A stretch of 64,000 bases of DNA from Leptolyngbyaceae cyanobacterium. Lineage in GTDB: Bacteria; Cyanobacteriota; Cyanobacteriia; Cyanobacteriales; Aerosakkonemataceae. Location of the stretch: NCBI GenBank assembly GCA_036703985.1, contig DATNQN010000068.1:32183-96182 (forward strand), read 5' to 3'. Under the pieces are notes generated by a model. That model worked only from the letters and a program-made list of their open reading frames with translations, searched no databases and was not told the DNA's origin. The position numbers and the translations under genes were made by a program. The number at the start of each line of letters is the position of its first letter. Positions within the stretch are counted from its first letter, which is position 1. Positions 1 through 9,400 of the stretch are shown in pieces.

Positions 1-626
1 GTTTGATTATCTCTATCTGTTACGAATAAACCCAATTGCCCCGTAGCATGACCGGGCAATTCAACTGCTAGAATACTACCATCGCCAAAAATATCAAACC
101 CAGTATCAAATGGTGCATATGCAGAAGGCAGAGATACCTGATTTTTACTCTCTACAAAAATAGCACGTTCCACGAAATTTGATGGCATCAAACCGGGGAG
201 AAACCCAGCTTTTAACGCGCGAAAACCTTGCCGAGATTTAACTGCATTGTAAGCAGATTGAAAACATACAAACTTAGCATTAGGAAAGTCAGATAAACCT
301 CCGACATGATCCGCGTGAAAATGGGAAATAATAATATATTGAATTGCTTCCGGCGAGATCCCTTCCGTTTGCAATTGAGCAGAAATGCCATCTTCTGACT
401 GAAAATAAACAGGTGTCATCAAAGCATAAAGACGAAACGGAAAATTTCGAGTTTCCTGAAAAAAGCGGTGAGAATAACCAGCATCATACAAAATATATCC
501 GAATTGAGGATGAGAAATGAGGGCGCATATCGACGGAAAATTGGAAATTTTCCATCTCCCACCTTGAATTACAATTGCCTCTGGGTGAATGCAATATCCA
601 GCTTGGAAAAAATTTATTTTTATCAT
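1..626 (-). CDS. MBL-fold metallo-hydrolase (partial)
   Basis: This is the N-terminal part of a metallo-beta-lactamase-fold hydrolase; the gene runs off the left edge of the window. Reading from the ATG at 626, the protein shows SHFHADHVGG at about residues 103-112, the HxHxDH zinc-binding signature. Farther on comes ELPGHATGQLGLF, which supplies the next metal-binding His in this fold. The overall look resembles lactonase-type (AHL lactonase-like) members, but the substrate cannot be read. It is the last visible gene of the minus-strand run starting at 6217 and begins 126 bases after the SDR stop. I infer that it belongs to the same lipid/glycolipid operon, perhaps hydrolysing an ester, lactone or thioester intermediate. 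Confidence 0.82.
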   Translation of the reverse strand, partial: MIKINFFQAGYCIHPEAIVIQGGRWKISNFPSICALISHPQFGYILYDAGYSHRFFQETRNFPFRLYALMTPVYFQSEDGISAQLQTEGISPEAIQYIIISHFHADHVGGLSDFPNAKFVCFQSAYNAVKSRQGFRALKAGFLPGLMPSNFVERAIFVESKNQVSLPSAYAPFDTGFDIFGDGSILAVELPGHATGQLGLFVTDRDNQ

Positions 627-752
627 CGACCGTAAATTTCAGAATTTAACGCTTAACAGGAGAAATTTTAACTATTTTATAATCGAGTAGGATAAACAAG
701 ATTAATTTTAATTAATAGGGAATCAATTAGATTATCCTTTAATTCGCAAATC

Positions 753-1751
753 CTAAAAATCCCGCTCTTTTTTCCACCATTTTACAAACATATCCAAGCC
801 TTCCTCAATCCCAATTTTAGGTTGATAACCTAATTCTACTTTAGCAGCAGTAATATCCAGAGTTTGACTGAAAGCAAGTAACCCCACCGTGTAGCGAGTT
901 AGCAAAGGTTCTCTACTCAAAAACAGCGTATTTGATAGAAATTCCATCGTCGCAGCTACCCAAGAGGCGGTTTGATAAGAAATTGGTTTTAGTTTAACAG
1001 GATAATCGAGTTTTTTCATTAACATTTCTAACAAATCAGCCAGATACATAGGTTCACCATTAGTAATGTTAAAAATCCTTCCTAACAAATGACTTGGTGC
1101 GTTTTGACATAGCAGTAAAGCATCAACTACGTTATCCACATAAGTCATATCGATGTAAGCTTTACCCTCATCAATCAAAGGTATGCCGGTTTGATTATTT
1201 GCCTTAATTAACCTGGGTAAAATCGTCGTATCTCCGGGGCCAAAAATACCGCGAGGGCGAATGGTAATTACTGGTAATCCTTGCTGGTGTGCTTGCTTAA
1301 CCTCTGCTTCTGCTAATAATTTTGTTTCAGCATAGTGATTGGCTAATTTTGAGGGCAAATGGTCATTTTCAGAAATATTTAAACGATGGGAAAAATCAAA
1401 ATAAACACTAGGGGTAGAAACGTGTATTAGCCGTTGGATACCATAAGTTTGACAACCTCGAATAATATTTCGCGTCCCTAAAACATTAGCATTATAAAAG
1501 TTTTGGTATTTGCCCCAAGGTGAAGATAAAGCACCGCAATGAAAGACATAATCTTGCCCTTTACAAGCCGCAATTATTGCTTCTTTATTTGTTAAATCGA
1601 CTGGTAAAAATTGCAATCCTCGTGCTGATAATTGATTTCCTATGAAGCGGTTACGACCTAGTACGCTTACATCATAACCTAGTGCTTGCAATTTAAAGGC
1701 AAGTTGCTTGCCTAAAAATCCGGTTCCGCCAGTCACTAAAACTTTTTCCAT
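753..1751 (-). CDS. NAD(P)-dependent epimerase / 3-beta-HSD-like SDR
   Basis: This is an extended short-chain dehydrogenase of 332 residues. The Rossmann motif VTGGTGFLG lies at residues 6-14, a DLTN acidic cofactor-side motif near 52, and the catalytic YAETK near 140. It belongs to the 3-beta-hydroxysteroid dehydrogenase-like branch of NAD-dependent epimerases, which includes OleD, the 2-alkyl-3-ketoacid reductase of head-to-head hydrocarbon synthesis. It lies 16 bases downstream of the hydrolase-like gene and in the same operon as a FabH-like ketosynthase. Reduction of a beta-keto product is therefore a reasonable inference. Fold and cofactor class are clear; the substrate is not. Confidence 0.85.
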   Translation of the reverse strand: MEKVLVTGGTGFLGKQLAFKLQALGYDVSVLGRNRFIGNQLSARGLQFLPVDLTNKEAIIAACKGQDYVFHCGALSSPWGKYQNFYNANVLGTRNIIRGCQTYGIQRLIHVSTPSVYFDFSHRLNISENDHLPSKLANHYAETKLLAEAEVKQAHQQGLPVITIRPRGIFGPGDTTILPRLIKANNQTGIPLIDEGKAYIDMTYVDNVVDALLLCQNAPSHLLGRIFNITNGEPMYLADLLEMLMKKLDYPVKLKPISYQTASWVAATMEFLSNTLFLSREPLLTRYTVGLLAFSQTLDITAAKVELGYQPKIGIEEGLDMFVKWWKKERDF

Positions 1752-1767
1752 GACTTTAATCGTAAGC

Positions 1768-2613
1768 TTAAGTTGATTTTGATAAAACCGACATCACGGT
1801 GTTTAATGTTAATTCTCTATAACTTTCCATCTGAAACTTAGGTAACTTACTGCTTAAATAGGTAAGATGTTCGTGTTCGCCAGTATAATGCACGCTGAAT
1901 CGATTTTCTTGCTTTGCCCTTTCAAAATACCCCCAAGAAAATAAACGCCCGGGAAAAATTATTTCTCCTAGTTTAGTCCAGATATCTTTTTGACCGATTA
2001 AGTGATAAAAATTATCTACAAAATCAAATCCTTTGGCTGACCGAAAAACACCACCATAAGATATAATAATTAACCGAGATTGCAAGCGCTGCTTTAGTAT
2101 TGGTGCAGCAGCTAAAACAAGATTAGCACCAGTACTCCCACAGATAAAAATTAAAGTAGTATTGCTAGATTTGGGTAAGCCAATGCGGTTAATAATACAA
2201 CGGGCTACGGCATTTCCATACGCTTGTTCAAAGCAAACCGTCAAAACGGTTTGCCAAAAATTGTGCAAAGAAATCACCCATAGCGGCGGTTCGCGAAATC
2301 CGAGATATCGCCAAATCTCAAATAGTTTAAACTTGTTGGCTGTAAATTCTTCATAAGGGAACGGTTCTGCTACAATCAAATCTACAGGATATTGCTTGCC
2401 AATCTCCTGCAAAAAAGCGATTTGTTCCGATTGTAAATGGCGGTTAGCATAATCACTAATTCCCGTTAAAAAAACTATTGCTTTATTCCAGTTATTTTGA
2501 GATATTTCTACTCGGTACGAATATTTATACCAAATAAAGCACCATAATAAAGTTTCTCCCAGAGTACCTATTAAAGCAACGGTTACCACTGCTAACAATA
2601 ACCAAATTACCAT
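1768..2613 (-). CDS. Alpha/beta-hydrolase-like membrane-anchored protein
   Basis: A 281-residue protein with an N-terminal hydrophobic segment (about residues 2-28), so probably membrane-anchored. I do not recognise a named family at a glance, but the layout fits an alpha/beta hydrolase. CGSTG at 158-162 looks like the nucleophile elbow with Ser160. Asp210 sits in LIGQKD after a predicted strand, and His247/His249 lie in GEHEH near the C-terminus, in the usual Ser-Asp-His order. It sits between glycosyltransferase and SDR genes on the same strand with short gaps. In the operon context it could cleave or transfer an acyl chain, which is inference only. Confidence 0.65.
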   Translation of the reverse strand: MVIWLLLAVVTVALIGTLGETLLWCFIWYKYSYRVEISQNNWNKAIVFLTGISDYANRHLQSEQIAFLQEIGKQYPVDLIVAEPFPYEEFTANKFKLFEIWRYLGFREPPLWVISLHNFWQTVLTVCFEQAYGNAVARCIINRIGLPKSSNTTLIFICGSTGANLVLAAAPILKQRLQSRLIIISYGGVFRSAKGFDFVDNFYHLIGQKDIWTKLGEIIFPGRLFSWGYFERAKQENRFSVHYTGEHEHLTYLSSKLPKFQMESYRELTLNTVMSVLSKST

Positions 2614-2673
2614 TATTTTTATTTCTTCCTCTGCCCTCTCTGCATTTCTAAGGTTAGTTAATCAAAACAACGG

Positions 2674-3858
2674 CTATCCTTGTCGCCGCTGGACAAACTT
2701 AAATCCTCCCTCCCGATTGATTTCCATAATATGACCTCGCCAATTTATTTTTCTAGGCGATAACAACGACGCAATAATCTGAAATGGCAAGATAATCTGA
2801 ATCAGTAAAATCCAGATCATTTTATTATTAGGTGTTGCTTTATTTAGATATTTTCGATTTAAATCAATCATCATATAGGCGTTAAAACCGAAATAAAGCA
2901 AACTGAAAACTAGCGAGTAAATTGAAGGAAATACTAACAAATAAATTACCGTTAGCAATGGAAAGAAATTAGGCAATAATACCAAAGTGTAAAAAAGACT
3001 AAGTTCCCCAATTGTCGCAGATTTCATGATTGATGCTTGGGGAAAAATTAACCAGCGATTTAGTATATTGAAATAGTGGGAAGCATTTTCTACTTGGGTA
3101 CTGATACCGTGACGCAATGGTGTTTGGGCAAGTAGATAACCTTGGGAACGAAAACGCTTTGCCATTGCATAATCATCGCAGATAGCATTTTCTAATCCCG
3201 CAAATCCTCCTATTTTTACCAAGACATCTTTTTTGATTGCATAGAACATTCCGTTAATTGTAAAAGGATGGATTAAGAATGTGTAAGGTATATAAGTAAG
3301 TAAACTATTACCGTTAACGAAACAAGATACTAAACTAGACCAAAAATTACTAAAATTAATATAATAAGGTAATCCAAAAGCAAGCCCAACATCAGGTTGG
3401 TTCAAGTAGGGAAGACATTCTTCTAATCCGTAATCTGGTAGAATTGTATCATCATCAAGTACTACAACAATATCGCTTTTCGATTCCTTTAAACCAACAA
3501 TTAGTTTAAATGTTTTGGGACTAATGCCGTCTGAGGGTAGCGGTAGGGAAATTAAACGGACATTGGTATGGGGATATTGATTAATTAGTTTTTCACAACC
3601 GTCTAAAGCTGCCCAGTCATCTTCATCAATTAACCAGATGAATTCTGTTTGATAATTGGTTTTCATTTGCAAATTTTTTGCCAAACAATCCCACAAAGTC
3701 GGATCGCCGCTAAGAATAGGTTGTAAAATAGAAATGGTTTGATTTGTTTCGGTAATATTATGGTTTGGTGCTGATTGAAAGAATTGTTGTATTTTGGTGT
3801 ATTTCCAGATTCTTTCAATTAAAAATACGATCCCAATTATTAAGAATAGAGTATTCAT
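2674..3858 (-). CDS. Family 2 glycosyltransferase (ceramide glucosyltransferase-like)
   Basis: A 394-residue membrane glycosyltransferase of GT-A fold. It has an N-terminal membrane segment (residues 1-14) and hydrophobic segments in the last 110 residues. LDDDT near residue 133 is the metal/nucleotide-sugar Asp motif, DDYAMAKRF near 228 the general-base region, and LNRW near 265 the position of the (Q/R)xxRW motif, here lacking the usual Gln. This is the arrangement of GT21/HpnI-like enzymes that glycosylate lipids at the membrane. Its ATG overlaps the stop of the preceding glycosyltransferase by four bases (ATGA), which implies translational coupling. Sugar donor and acceptor are unknown. 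Confidence 0.82.
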   Translation of the reverse strand: MNTLFLIIGIVFLIERIWKYTKIQQFFQSAPNHNITETNQTISILQPILSGDPTLWDCLAKNLQMKTNYQTEFIWLIDEDDWAALDGCEKLINQYPHTNVRLISLPLPSDGISPKTFKLIVGLKESKSDIVVVLDDDTILPDYGLEECLPYLNQPDVGLAFGLPYYINFSNFWSSLVSCFVNGNSLLTYIPYTFLIHPFTINGMFYAIKKDVLVKIGGFAGLENAICDDYAMAKRFRSQGYLLAQTPLRHGISTQVENASHYFNILNRWLIFPQASIMKSATIGELSLFYTLVLLPNFFPLLTVIYLLVFPSIYSLVFSLLYFGFNAYMMIDLNRKYLNKATPNNKMIWILLIQIILPFQIIASLLSPRKINWRGHIMEINREGGFKFVQRRQG

Positions 3859-5024
3859 TTTATTACCTGATATTTTCCACCTTTTTCAATTCGCAACCGT
3901 TGCCCGCGCCACATTATTTCATTATCTCCTAATAATAACGCCCAGAAAATTTGAATTGGCGTAATTATTGCTACAATCGTTAATAGGAGAAGTTGCCAAG
4001 GGAATATTGATTGTTTTAAATAGCAGAAAGAACAGAAAACATACACGAATAAATATACTAGCAGTATCGTCAATAATGATAATAAGTTTATCGGGGAGGG
4101 AAAAAGCAGCGCGAGGATCGCTGCTAGGCTGGGAATGAATAAGCCCAAGCTTAAGGTATAAGAAATTATTCGCTCTTTTAACGACAGATATTCGATCATT
4201 GATTGCCGGGGAAATACAAACCATCTTTTGATTTGGTTGGCATATTCAAAGAAGTTGGAAAATTCGTTTGATACTTGATAGATTATCGGCGTTTGTATGG
4301 CTTTTAGTTTAATGGCTTTTAATCTTCTAGCTAATTCGTGATCGTCATCGATGCGACTGTCCATATTTGCTAATCCACCAGCAGCATCAAAATTAGTTCG
4401 ATCGATCGCAAAAAAATGACCTGTAATCGTAAAAGGTTCGGTAAAATAGGAAATGGGTATATAACTAATTAAGGCGTTGGCATTCACAAAAATACTCATT
4501 AAACTTGACCAAATTGGATGCCAATTATTGGCACAAGCTAATCCGAATGTCGCGCCTACTCCTGATTGTAACAAGTAAGGAATCATTTGGAGGAAGGCGT
4601 TTGATTTGAGGGCGATATCGTCATCTATAAAACAGAGTATATCTGCTTGGGCGATCGCAATTCCCGATTGTAGTTTGGTAATTTTAGAAGCGATGTTTCC
4701 CTGGTTTGGTTCTACTGTTAAGATATTAATATTTACTGTTGAATAGTAATCTTGTAAGTAGTGACAAATAGACTGGGATTGGGTATCGGCTGCATCGCAA
4801 ATTAAGATGTGTTGTATGGGGGCAGGGTAGTCGAGATTAAACCGGGAATGAAGGTTGTATTCTAAGTTTGCCGCGCCGCGAGTGATGGGTTGAATTAAGG
4901 AAATCGTGGGGTATTTTTCTGGTGGTACGGGTGCGGAACGGTTAAAAAAGTGGATGACGGTTGTTAGTTTAACGATCCGATCGATGATGAATAAGATGGC
5001 TAATAAAATACTGATGATTGCCAC
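3855..5024 (-). CDS. Family 2 glycosyltransferase (lipid-type)
   Basis: A 389-residue paralogue-like partner of the downstream glycosyltransferase. It starts with GTG at 5024, and no in-frame ATG offers a better start near it. It carries an N-terminal membrane segment, FIDDDIA near residue 130, DDDHELARRL near 222 and an intact QIKRW (QxxRW) near 261, followed by several C-terminal hydrophobic segments. These are the ordered motifs of membrane lipid glycosyltransferases (GT2/GT21). It overlaps the next gene by four bases. Two tandem enzymes of this type suggest that two sugars are added to one lipid, or that they act as a pair. This is inference from context. Confidence 0.82.
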   Translation of the reverse strand: MAIISILLAILFIIDRIVKLTTVIHFFNRSAPVPPEKYPTISLIQPITRGAANLEYNLHSRFNLDYPAPIQHILICDAADTQSQSICHYLQDYYSTVNINILTVEPNQGNIASKITKLQSGIAIAQADILCFIDDDIALKSNAFLQMIPYLLQSGVGATFGLACANNWHPIWSSLMSIFVNANALISYIPISYFTEPFTITGHFFAIDRTNFDAAGGLANMDSRIDDDHELARRLKAIKLKAIQTPIIYQVSNEFSNFFEYANQIKRWFVFPRQSMIEYLSLKERIISYTLSLGLFIPSLAAILALLFPSPINLLSLLTILLVYLFVYVFCSFCYLKQSIFPWQLLLLTIVAIITPIQIFWALLLGDNEIMWRGQRLRIEKGGKYQVIK

Positions 5025-5230
5025 TATATTTATAGTTAGGGACTAGGGGAAGCAGGGACTAGTAATCAGAGTTTGAGTAATTAAGAATACTTTAACTGCC
5101 TTGACGGTTGCTATATTAGGTTAAGAGTGATTTTTAGTAAATTTATCAATACATTTTATACTCGTCAAGTAATTGCAGCAAATCTTCAAAAAAGTGTGGA
5201 AAAAAGATAGAAAAATTTCGGTTTATTTGT

Positions 5231-6217
5231 TTAGTATTCTAAAACGATTCCACCGATAGAAAAACCTGCTGCCGTTCCTAAAAGCATAATGCGATCGCGC
5301 CTTTTAATTTTGCCCTGTATAATAGCCTCATGCAGCGCCATTGGCACGGACGCCGCGATCGTATTACCATGATTTTGGACGATTCGGATCAATTTTTCAT
5401 TCGGTAAGTTCAACTGTTTCTGCATTAGTCGCATCGCCATTAAACTTGCTTGATGGGGAATTACCATATCGATATCTGCGATCGCCAATCCCGCTGGTTG
5501 CAACAAACGCTCTAGAAAATCTGGTAAAATTTCTAAAGCAAGCCGATAAATTGCTTTTCCATCCATTTTAAACAGAAAATATGCCGGATTTTCTGCATAT
5601 TCTTTCGGATGATGCTTATTTCCCGCGCCTCGACATTCAGCTAAACGAGCCCCTTTGCTATAAGTTTCCATGCGCGAACAAATTAAATGCGAACTTTCGT
5701 GGGAATCCGATTTGGCAATAATCACTGCTGCTGCACCATCACCAAATAGAGTACAGCTTTCTTTTTCTTCCCAATTTAATCCCGTTGCTACTTCGCTAGC
5801 TACTAACAAAACTCGATTAAATCTGCCTGCGGCAACTAAATAAGATATGGTGTCAAAAGCAGTAATAAAACTCAGACAAGTCGCATTAATATCAAAAGCG
5901 GGAATACCGGAATTTTCTGCCCCCAATTTGGCTTGAATTAACGCCGCCGTGCAGGGAATGGCTTGTTCTGGCACGCTACTGGTGCTAATTATGCAATCAA
6001 TATCGTTAATAGATAAATTAGCGGCAATTAAAGCATTTTTCGCCGCAAAAGCCCCCATCTCCGAGGCTGTTTCCCCGTCAACAAAATGACGGATTAATAC
6101 ACCTGACTTTTTTTCAATCCAGTCAGGGGTTAAATTAAGGCTGATGGCCAATTCTTCAGCAGTTACTTGTTTTTTGGGCAAATATTTGCCTGTAGAAATT
6201 ATTTTTATTTGTCGCAT
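5231..6217 (-). CDS. FabH-like 3-oxoacyl-ACP synthase III (ketosynthase)
   Basis: A 328-residue thiolase-superfamily condensing enzyme. The catalytic triad of the KAS III family is complete: Cys114 in NATCLSF, His255 in IPHQAS and Asn285 in HGNTIAAS. The C-terminal GxAAGFSIGG loop is also present. Family enzymes perform a decarboxylative or non-decarboxylative Claisen condensation of acyl-CoA with acyl/malonyl-ACP. It is the first gene of an operon with glycosyltransferases, a hydrolase-like protein, an SDR and an MBL hydrolase, and no other fatty-acid genes are near. I therefore judge it a specialised enzyme (compare OleA, DpsC or alkylresorcinol-type starters) rather than the housekeeping FabH. 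Confidence 0.85.
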   Translation of the reverse strand: MRQIKIISTGKYLPKKQVTAEELAISLNLTPDWIEKKSGVLIRHFVDGETASEMGAFAAKNALIAANLSINDIDCIISTSSVPEQAIPCTAALIQAKLGAENSGIPAFDINATCLSFITAFDTISYLVAAGRFNRVLLVASEVATGLNWEEKESCTLFGDGAAAVIIAKSDSHESSHLICSRMETYSKGARLAECRGAGNKHHPKEYAENPAYFLFKMDGKAIYRLALEILPDFLERLLQPAGLAIADIDMVIPHQASLMAMRLMQKQLNLPNEKLIRIVQNHGNTIAASVPMALHEAIIQGKIKRRDRIMLLGTAAGFSIGGIVLEY

Positions 6218-6306
6218 TTTTCTAAAAGTATATATGTTTTTCAGTTTGTCTTCATTTCACGCTAAATCCGGAATACGACCTGCTTTCCCCGTTTCCCCAA
6301 TAACAC

Positions 6307-6386
6307 TTCACTTAAACGCTGTCACTTTTAATTTTGGCAGGGGGGCAGGGGGCGGGGGGAAGGATAAATGACACGGTTAAAGTGAA
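6307..6386. repeat. 80-bp inverted-repeat element with G-rich core (copy A)
   Basis: Arms of 18 bases, 6307-6324 and 6369-6386, are imperfect inverted repeats (TTCACTTAAACGCTGTCA against TGACACGGTTAAAGTGAA). They flank a core beginning TTTTGGCAGGG that is almost pure G over 6338-6360. A second 80-bp copy with the same order of blocks lies at 45891-45970. It sits upstream of the FabH-like operon and downstream of the giant sensor gene's stop. Confidence 0.65.
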
Positions 6387-6473
6387 TTGGTACAAAATAA
6401 CGGGGTTAATGGTAGCGGATTGGGTATTACACCCTGTGGCTGAGGATATCGTCAACATTAGACAGCTATTTGC

Positions 6474-9400
6474 TTAAAATTGCAAATTTTCTCTAAGTAA
6501 ATTTTCTGCGGCATCCTTATCTACTGGTCTAGAAATAAAATAACCTTGTCCGCCCTCACATTGCAAATTTTTCAGTTGCATTAGTTGTTCGGCTGTTTCC
6601 ACTCCCTCAGCAATCACGTCCATATTTAAAATATGAGCTAAAGAAACGATCGTGCGAATAATTTCCGTACTTTCCGGGTTAACTTCTATTTTGTTCACAA
6701 AAGAACGGTCGATTTTTAAGGTATCGATCGGCAACTGATGCAGGCGGGCTAAAGAAGAATAGCCAGTACCGAAGTCGTCAATTGAAAGTTGAATCCCTAA
6801 AGCTTTTAATTGTTCTAATAGCGCTGTTTCGGAAGTATGATTTCCCAATAAAGTAGTTTCGGTAATTTCTAACTTTAAGCTCTCCCTTTCAATGCCGCTT
6901 TCTTGAATAATTTGGTCGATCCGCTCGATTAAACCAATTTGAGATAATTGATAACCGGATAAATTAACGCTAATTGTTAATGGCTTGCGATCGGGAAATG
7001 CTTTTTGCCAAAGGGCGATCTGATGGCAAGCTTCCTGGAGCACCCAGCGATCGATCAAAACGATCAATCCCGTTTCTTCTGCCAACGGGATAAACTCAGC
7101 GGGAGAAACTAATCCTCTGGTAGGATGCTGCCAGCGAACTAATGCTTCAAAACCAATAATCTTACCTGTTTTCAGCGATACGATCGGCTGGTAGTAAACT
7201 CGCAGTTCTTCTCGTTCGATCGCTCTTCGTAAATCTGTTTCTAAGAGTAAACGCTGAACCGCAATAGCGTGCCATTCCGGTTCAAACAGGGCATAACCAC
7301 CTTTATTTGTCGATTTTATGTGATTTCTGGCCATATCAGCCGCTCGCAATAAATCCTCCGATCGCTCGTAGCCGATCGAACTCATCGCAATTCCAATGCT
7401 AGCGGTGATAAATACCTCGTGATTGTTGAGAGCAAAAGGGATAGATAAAGTTTGATAAATTTGTTCGGCTATGCGGTTGGCGTCGTTAATTTCATTGAGA
7501 TTAGTCAGCAAAATAGCGAATTCATCCAATCCTACTCTCGCAGCTATATCAGTCACGTTAAGACATGACGAAATTCGCTCCGCAGTAGTAAACAACAATC
7601 CATCAGCAACTGAATGTCCCAAACTGGATTTTACCATTTGGAAGCGATCCAAATCTAATAGCAAAACTGCAAATAAACCAATTTCCCCATTTTTAGCACT
7701 AGCGATCGCCTGTCTGGTACGTTCTAAGAATAAAGTTCGATTGGGTAATCCCGTTAAGGGATCGTGGAAAGCATAGTATTGCAAAAGCTCCTCATCTTGC
7801 TTGCGTTGAGTAATATCAGTAATCGTACCCACATAACCCAACAATTCTCCATTTTTGCCGATTTCTGCGATCGTTTGAGTAAATACCCAAGTAATTACGC
7901 CATCCGGACGTTGATACCGATACTCTAACTGGAATGGCTGTTTCTCTTCTACAGCCTTGTGCCATTGTGCCAAAACTCGTTCTCGATCTTCTACATATAA
8001 GGCTGCACTCCAGCCTTCTTCTAAAGCCTGCGCTTGGGTAAGACCGCTGATCGTACACCAGCGCTCGTTTACGTACAAAACATTTCCTTCTTCATCGGTG
8101 CGAAATATCCCCACAGGCGATACTTTTGCGAGGGAATGATATCGACTTTCGCTTTCTCGCAAAGCTTGTTCGGCTAAAAATCTTTCCGTGACGTTGTTTG
8201 CTAAAACCACCTCGGCATTTCTACCAGAAAATAACAATGTATGGGAACTGATTTCAACATAAATAATCGTGCCATCTTTCTTGCGATGTCTCCAAACACC
8301 TGCCAGATCCACGCCGGAAAACACTTCCGATATATTTTCTAATAAAGCCGGAATATCTTCAGAAGGACGAATTTCCAGAATCGTCATCCCCAAAAATTCA
8401 TCGCGAGAATAACCGTAATGGCGAATTGCCGCATCATTTACATCCAAAAAAGCTAATGTTTCCAAGTCAAAAACCCACATGGGATGGGGATTGTTTTGGA
8501 ACAAAGTTCGATATCGCGTTTCTGACTCCCGTATTTCTTCTTCGGCTTGTTTGCGTTCGGTAATATCCGTGTCCGTTCCCATCATGCGAATACAATTACC
8601 ATTCCCATCGCGGATCGCCACCCCACAAGCGAGAAACCACCTACAACTACCATCTTTATGCAGCATCCGATGTTCGATTTTGTATTCGGAAGTAAAGCCT
8701 TCCAGATGTAATTGTGCTAGTGCCATTACTTCCGATCGATCGTCTGGATGTATTAACTGAGTCCAACTATCTATATGATTGATAATTTCCCAATTTTCAT
8801 AACCTAACATCCCTTTTAAGCTGGGGTCGATGTAAATTTCATTGGTTTGTAAATTCCAATCCCAAACCCCCACTTTTCCCGCATTTACCGCCATTGCATA
8901 GCGCTGTTGGCTATCTAGTAAAGCTGCTTCTGCTCGTTGGCGATCGGTGATATCCTGCACCATTGATTGAAAACCGATAATTTCGCCATTCGCATCTTTT
9001 AAAGGCGTATTAAACCACTCGCAAATAATCAAGCGACCATCTTTAGTAATATTTTCATTCAAACCGTGAGCGGTCATATCTCCTCGTTCCAACCGCTGGC
9101 AAATTTCCCGTACATAAGGTCGTGCCGATAAAGGAATAATTAGGTCGCAATATTTACCGATGACTTCCGCTTTTGTAAAACCAAAAATTCTTTCAGCGGA
9201 CAAGTTCCATTCCACAAAACAAAAAACTTTATCCGTTAAAATATAACCGATCGGCATTCGATCGATTTGCAATTGAAGGCGTTCTTGTAAATGTTTGGTT
9301 TCTTCAAAAAGTTGGGAATTAAGAATAGCAATGCTACAACGTTCGGCAGTAATTTCTAATAGGTGAAGTTCCCGTTCGTTAAAATGATGAATGCTTAACC

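Noticed and set aside
6338..6360. G-quadruplex upstream of the lipid operon
   Set aside because: There are only three long G runs with very short separations, so a canonical four-tract quadruplex is not shown. It is recorded instead as the core of a two-copy repeat.
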